From assembly GCA_001692895.1 (NCBI GenBank), contig KV748222.1, positions 62,001-126,000 of the forward strand: 64,000 nucleotides of DNA. The letters run 5' to 3'. Below, piece by piece: positions 59,501 through 64,000 of the stretch; position 1 is the first letter of the stretch, and each line of letters begins with the position of its first letter. A program made the position numbers and the translations under genes. The notes under the pieces are model-generated. The model did no database searches. It saw nothing but the letters and a program-made list of their open reading frames with translations, and had not been told where the DNA came from. This stretch comes from Cenococcum geophilum 1.58 (taxonomy: Eukaryota > Ascomycota > Dothideomycetes > Gloniales > Gloniaceae).

Positions 59501-62500
59501 TATTTAACGTGTTCCCCGTATTCTTCCTTAGTTATTAAATAGATAATAATATTATTAAGGTATACTATAATAAATTTATCTAAGTGTTCTTCTAATATAT
59601 TGTTAATACGCTTTTAAAACGTTGCTAGTGCGTTTATAAGCCTAAATTGCATAACTAATAGTTTATATAGTCCTTTTTTTTAACCTAAAGGCTGCCTTTT
59701 ATTTGTCGCCTTTCTTAATCCTAATCTAGTAGTACGCCTATCTTAGATCTATCTTTATAAAGATTTGCACGTTGCCTATTTTATCTTAGATTTTGCTAAT
59801 TAAGGGTAAAGGATACCTATCCTTTTTAGTGATGCTGTTTAATTGTCTATAGTTAATACACAGCCGTAGTTTACCATTTTTCTTTAGTATAAATAGTACT
59901 GGATAACCCGCTAATAACTATAATAGTCTAATATATCCCTTTTATAGGTTTTCCTAGATAAACTCTTTTAATACTTTACCTTCCTTTTTAGTAAGCTTAT
60001 AGATCGAAAAGAACCTTAAACTTATTCCTAGTTCTAATTCTATCTTATAGTCCTATACTACATACTTTAACAGCTTTTTACTTTCCGGTAACTATAGTTT
60101 CTTACTATACTTATAATATCTCTTTAGTATATAACTTAAGCCTCGCTTAGTCTCTTTATATATCGCTCCGACTTAGTACTATACTATTTTAGCCTATTAT
60201 TACATTCTGCGTTATTAAGTATTTCTAATATCAACCTAACCTATAATTTAATTAATCCTTAGATTGTATTCCTGTAACTAAGGCATCCCTAATACTACCT
60301 CATCCTGTCCTAATAGTAGGATATTAAAAAACATCTTAATTTATCTTCCTTTAATAGTTAATTAAATAGGTTTTATTTTAAGACTAATAATCCCTCCTCC
60401 GTAGGCTATTAGATCTCCTAAAATCGTAACTAATAGGTAAAGTTGCTCCTTCTGTCTGTAAGGTAATCCTATTCTTTTAACTGCTGCTAGTAAGATATAG
60501 TTTCGCGTTACTCCACTATCTACTAGCGCCTTAAACTGTTAATTTTGCTACTTAACTTATAAATTTAGGTGTTGTCCATAAATTTCTTTAAGGGTTTAAG
60601 ACTCTACTACTAGCTCCCTTTAATTCTATAGGCCTCTACTTTTTCTAACTACTAGCTACTTAATCCTTATATACTTAGCTTGCTCTTTAGCTAATACCTA
60701 GTTTGCTTTTTGTCCTTAATATATTATAAATACGTATTCTTTGGGCATTCCCACTACTATTGTCCGTCTAAGCATTCTTCCGTAAGGAATCTTTCTAATT
60801 AAAGTATTAAATCCCCTTCCTCTTAAACTTCTGCTGGATGCCATCTATATATATATTTAGCATTCCTATACTATTACCTATCCGTTATCCAGTACATCCT
60901 TATAGAGTATTTCCGATTCTTCTCTTTTGGATTCTTATATATTTTATATATATCGTTCACGCACGCAATCTATAATAACGTGTGGTGTGCTAGGTGCTTT
61001 AGGTTAACTCTTAACTCGTCTTTATCTTTAAGTTTAAACCTTTATTATGCTAATCTGAATGTTATAACTTCGTTTATAGGTACTAAGATATGTCTTTCGC
61101 TTCTCTAGTCCTTTAATTATTCCTCTAGATCCTTTAACGTTATAATTAAGGCTTCTTTAATATAATTTATAGCCTTTTCTATAATCGGGTAGTCCTAGAT
61201 AACTCGCTTATTTAACTATATATAAAAGTCTTCCTACTTATTATTATACCTCTGCCTATACTACTTTTAATATAGCTGCTAGAGTGTATACGGCTTGTCC
61301 ATAAGGAAGTATCTTCTTATTACTATATTATAATAGCCCTTTATATATCGTTCCTTAAACCTAGTAGGAATTCCTAAATCCTCTTTATTTTCTAGTTCGG
61401 TAAGCCACTTAGCTCTTAGTATACCTGCTTTTAGCCTATTAGTAATTCTTTATACTAGTGCTCTGTCCTTTATACGTCCTAATATACTAGATCTCTTATC
61501 TAGTTTCTGTTCTTACTATACGATAATTCTTTACCTAAACTCTTTTATAGTTTCTCTTGGTTTATATCTTACTAATAAATCCTTAAAGTTCTCTTACTTC
61601 TTAACCTTAGTATTAACTCTTTAATCTTTAGTCCAAATACTATATTCTACTAGTAAGTCCTTTAGATCTATATATCTGTCTCTTAGTCTAGTTACTATTT
61701 ATACTGCAGATTCTCTAATCTATAAAGAAGCTCCTTACCTCTTATCTGTGGGCGTCCTAATTTATACCCCAAATTCTTAACCCCTTAGATTCTTTAATCC
61801 TAAGCTTACTTCTAACTTAAGCTTAGCTCCAGCCTTAGTCTAACTAGGCTTACTTAGTGTTCTTATCTTATCTTAAGAGTCTTAAATCTCACTTATCTTG
61901 TCCTAAGAATCTTATACCTATAGGAAACTTCGTCTTAAGCTTATTCGTATATTACTAAACTGAGCTACTGCTCTGCTTTATTAGTTTTCATTTATTATAG
62001 GTCCTTAAGCTTACCTTATCTTATCTTAAGAATCTTAGTCATCTCTTATCTCGTCTTAAGAATCTTAAGCCTATAGCCTTTTGCCTTTATTAAGTGCTAA
62101 AGTAGTTCGCTATCCTACTTCCCTTACGTCTTATAAAGTAATAGACATCGTGTCTAGTGGGGTCTTAATCCCTACTAATATTCCTTATTTTATAGTAGAA
62201 TTATCCTCTACCTCTAGTATAACATCTCTAATGGCTACGTGTTCCTAGTAAACCGCTCTTATTACCTTATTATTACAAAATATTTCGCCTATATTAAATT
62301 TATTATCCTTAATATCCGATCTGCGAACTGGTTTATTGGTTCCTCTATATCTTATAGGTGCTAGCTTTTATAGCTAGTAGCTTACGCTATACTTAACATC
62401 TTTATAAATTTGGTATGCGTTATTATAACAAAACGCAAAACTTTTAATTAAATATTCTTTTGTTCCTCGTAGTATATTATTATCCCTCTATATATATATA

Positions 62501-63644
62501 TTGTCTACCATTGGTCTAGTTTCCTTTATTATATAGTATCTCTAACTATCTTTATAATCCCTTATAAAATAACCCTATTTTCCGTAATTTATATAAGCTC
62601 CTTCTTTAAACTATTGCTTTTGCTATAAAGTCTGCCTAAACGTCTTCTGCTATTAAGATCCTTGGTTTAGCCTTTACTCCTTAGACCTTTAATTACTTAG
62701 TTCTTATCCCCTAAGTTTCTATAGTTTCTTACTCTATCTCTTATAGGCTTCTCTGGTACCACTTAGGTCTATTAGCTTTACGCTATACCATAGTTTTTAA
62801 CTTAGCTTTAGTTGTTGCGTACTTTACGCCTTATATAACTATAGAACTCTATCCTAACCCTTCTTGGCCTGTTCCCTTTGGTAGATCCTATTATTAATCT
62901 TTATCGCTTAATCTATTAGTTCCTTTAGGGTATCCACATCTTCTATTAAGATAATTATATCCTAGACTTTAGCCTTAAGTCCCTATTTATACTATGCTAT
63001 AAGCGCCCTATTATTCTACTTAACTTATATTGCTAACGTCTGGAACTATATTATATACTTAATTGCTAAGGTTTATTGCGTAATATTTTAGAGTTTTCTT
63101 TTTATCGTGGTTACTGCCTCTAGGTCTCTAAATATTTATATAAGTTACTTTATAAATCCGTTCTAGCTTAAGAATATAAACCGTACCTCTTAGTTCGTTA
63201 TTATTATTCTATTTACCTAGATTTCTATTAGGTAAGGCTTAAACCACTTAAGTGCTCTTCCTGTTAAGAACAATCCTACGTAAGCTATTTAATCCATAGG
63301 TATTGCCAGCTTAGCTCCCTCTTACGCTACCTTAAAGTATATTTATATAAGGAATCCTTTAAGCTTTAATCTTTCTCCTAAGTACCTTTTAATTAATAGT
63401 AACTTAACCTTTACTACGCCTATCCCGTTAATCCTATTTTCCAACGTTATATTATTTTCTGTTAACTAGTTAACTATCTCTTATAGCTATTTAACCGTTA
63501 TAGATTGCTATAAGTTAGTATCTGCTATACTAGTGTCGTTACCTAACCTCAATATAGTTGCTGCCGTTAATAGCGTTATAGTGGCTGCTTTTAGTGGCAT
63601 ATTATTTAACTTCTTATATTAATACCGTAATTAGGTAGTAATTA

Positions 63645-64000
63645 TGTAACGGAACCTTATAGTAAGAACTACGGTAGGTCCTATTATTAGGCTAGGTGTA
63701 TAGGAAATATAAGTATAAAAGTTAACAACGTAATAATAACTAGTGGAGTGGTTGCCTAACAGATTAACTTTAATTATATTCTAAGAATTACTATAAGGAA
63801 GGAACTATCTAGGTAGGGACTAAGGGTCCTTAAATACACAACCGTACTCCTATAAAATCCTTCTTATATATAATATACGTCTTATATATAAGGTACGTGA
63901 GTTCCTCTCGTTCCTCTCGTTTAATACGTAGCATGTTATATAACCTCGGTTACCATTCCTCGTCATATGGTTCTACCGGCTCTATCCTGGACCGTGCCTA
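63645..64000 (-). repeat. Gy2b 5' LTR, truncated by the window edge
   Basis: It matches 56111-56466. The last ~110 bases are clearly GC-richer than the matching part of the left LTR (for example CCTCTCGTTCCTCTCG against CCTCTTATTTCTCTTA). Confidence 0.92.

Larger units (their letters stand above)
7787..64000. other. RIP-affected, transposon-filled AT-rich block
   Basis: From about 7,930 onward the sequence is dominated by TA-rich words (ctata, tagta, ttaat) and has few CA dinucleotides, as expected when RIP turns CpA into TpA on both strands. Almost no frame longer than about 100 codons survives. Islands of normal composition coincide with LTRs, the miniature element at 24,259, the LINE 5' end and the TIR element at 50,255. 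RIP is known only in fungi, mainly Pezizomycotina. The change at 7,787-7,930 is abrupt and marks where host DNA ends. Confidence 0.85.
56111..64000 (-). mobile_element. Gy2b: second copy of the Gy2 Ty3/Gypsy family, cut by the window edge, broken
   Basis: The left (3') LTR is 56111-56536. The right (5') LTR starts at 63645 and runs off the window after 356 of about 426 bases. On the minus strand from right to left come gag (from about 63,600), a CCHC-knuckle remnant near 62,580, a long spacer, protease about 60,580-60,350, reverse transcriptase about 60,000-59,500, RNase H about 59,200-58,720, integrase about 58,450-57,800 and a chromodomain-like end near 57,500-57,300. A purine tract (AAAGAAGGGAGATGG) precedes the 3' LTR. 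The order and sequence match Gy2a on the other strand. It is RIP-mutated with many breaks. The target duplication cannot be checked because the right end lies outside. Confidence 0.9.

Overview
The window looks like a chromosome segment of a filamentous ascomycete (Pezizomycotina). It has short GT-AG introns, a fungal-specific transcription factor, an RBR-type ubiquitin ligase, and a long AT-rich tract full of TpA and poor in CpA, the usual mark of repeat-induced point mutation (RIP). It splits into two unlike parts.

Positions 1 to about 7,790 are ordinary host DNA of balanced composition. A 5'-truncated transcription-factor gene (2-1372, +) runs towards a two-exon RING-IBR-RING ubiquitin-ligase gene (4486-2081, -). 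A gene-poor stretch follows, with a 7-bp tandem repeat and one doubtful small ORF.

From about 7,790 to the right edge the window is a nest of transposable elements, nearly all RIP-damaged. On the left is a hAT-like remnant (from 7,787) carrying a well-preserved solo LTR (9449-9705). The outermost large element is a Ty3/Gypsy retrotransposon on the minus strand, Gy1 (11114-54643), split by four later insertions. These are Gy2a (13348-33088, +), Gy4 (34750-40940, +), Gy5 (41226-50139, +) and an odd terminal-inverted-repeat element packed with minisatellites (50255-51760). Gy2a in turn received a Tad-like LINE (17752-23023, -), a 620-bp Tc1/mariner-type miniature element (24259-24878) and, inside its 3' LTR, Gy3 (27078-33057, -). 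Right of Gy1 lie a decayed Tc1/mariner transposase (about 54892-56060, +) and Gy2b (56111 to the edge, -), a second copy of the Gy2 family. Target-site duplications were read for almost every insertion, so boundaries and order are well supported. Gy1 came first; Gy2a, Gy4, Gy5 and the TIR element came later; the LINE, the miniature element and Gy3 came after Gy2a.

No element in the nest looks functional. The least expected observations are a near-perfect palindrome kept in the 3' region of three different Gypsy families (Gy1, Gy3, Gy4), the minisatellite-filled TIR element, a LINE whose 5' end escaped the mutation seen in its body, and LTRs that are much better preserved than the interiors they flank. 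I found no CRISPR array, rRNA or tRNA gene, and no convincing new multi-gene system.
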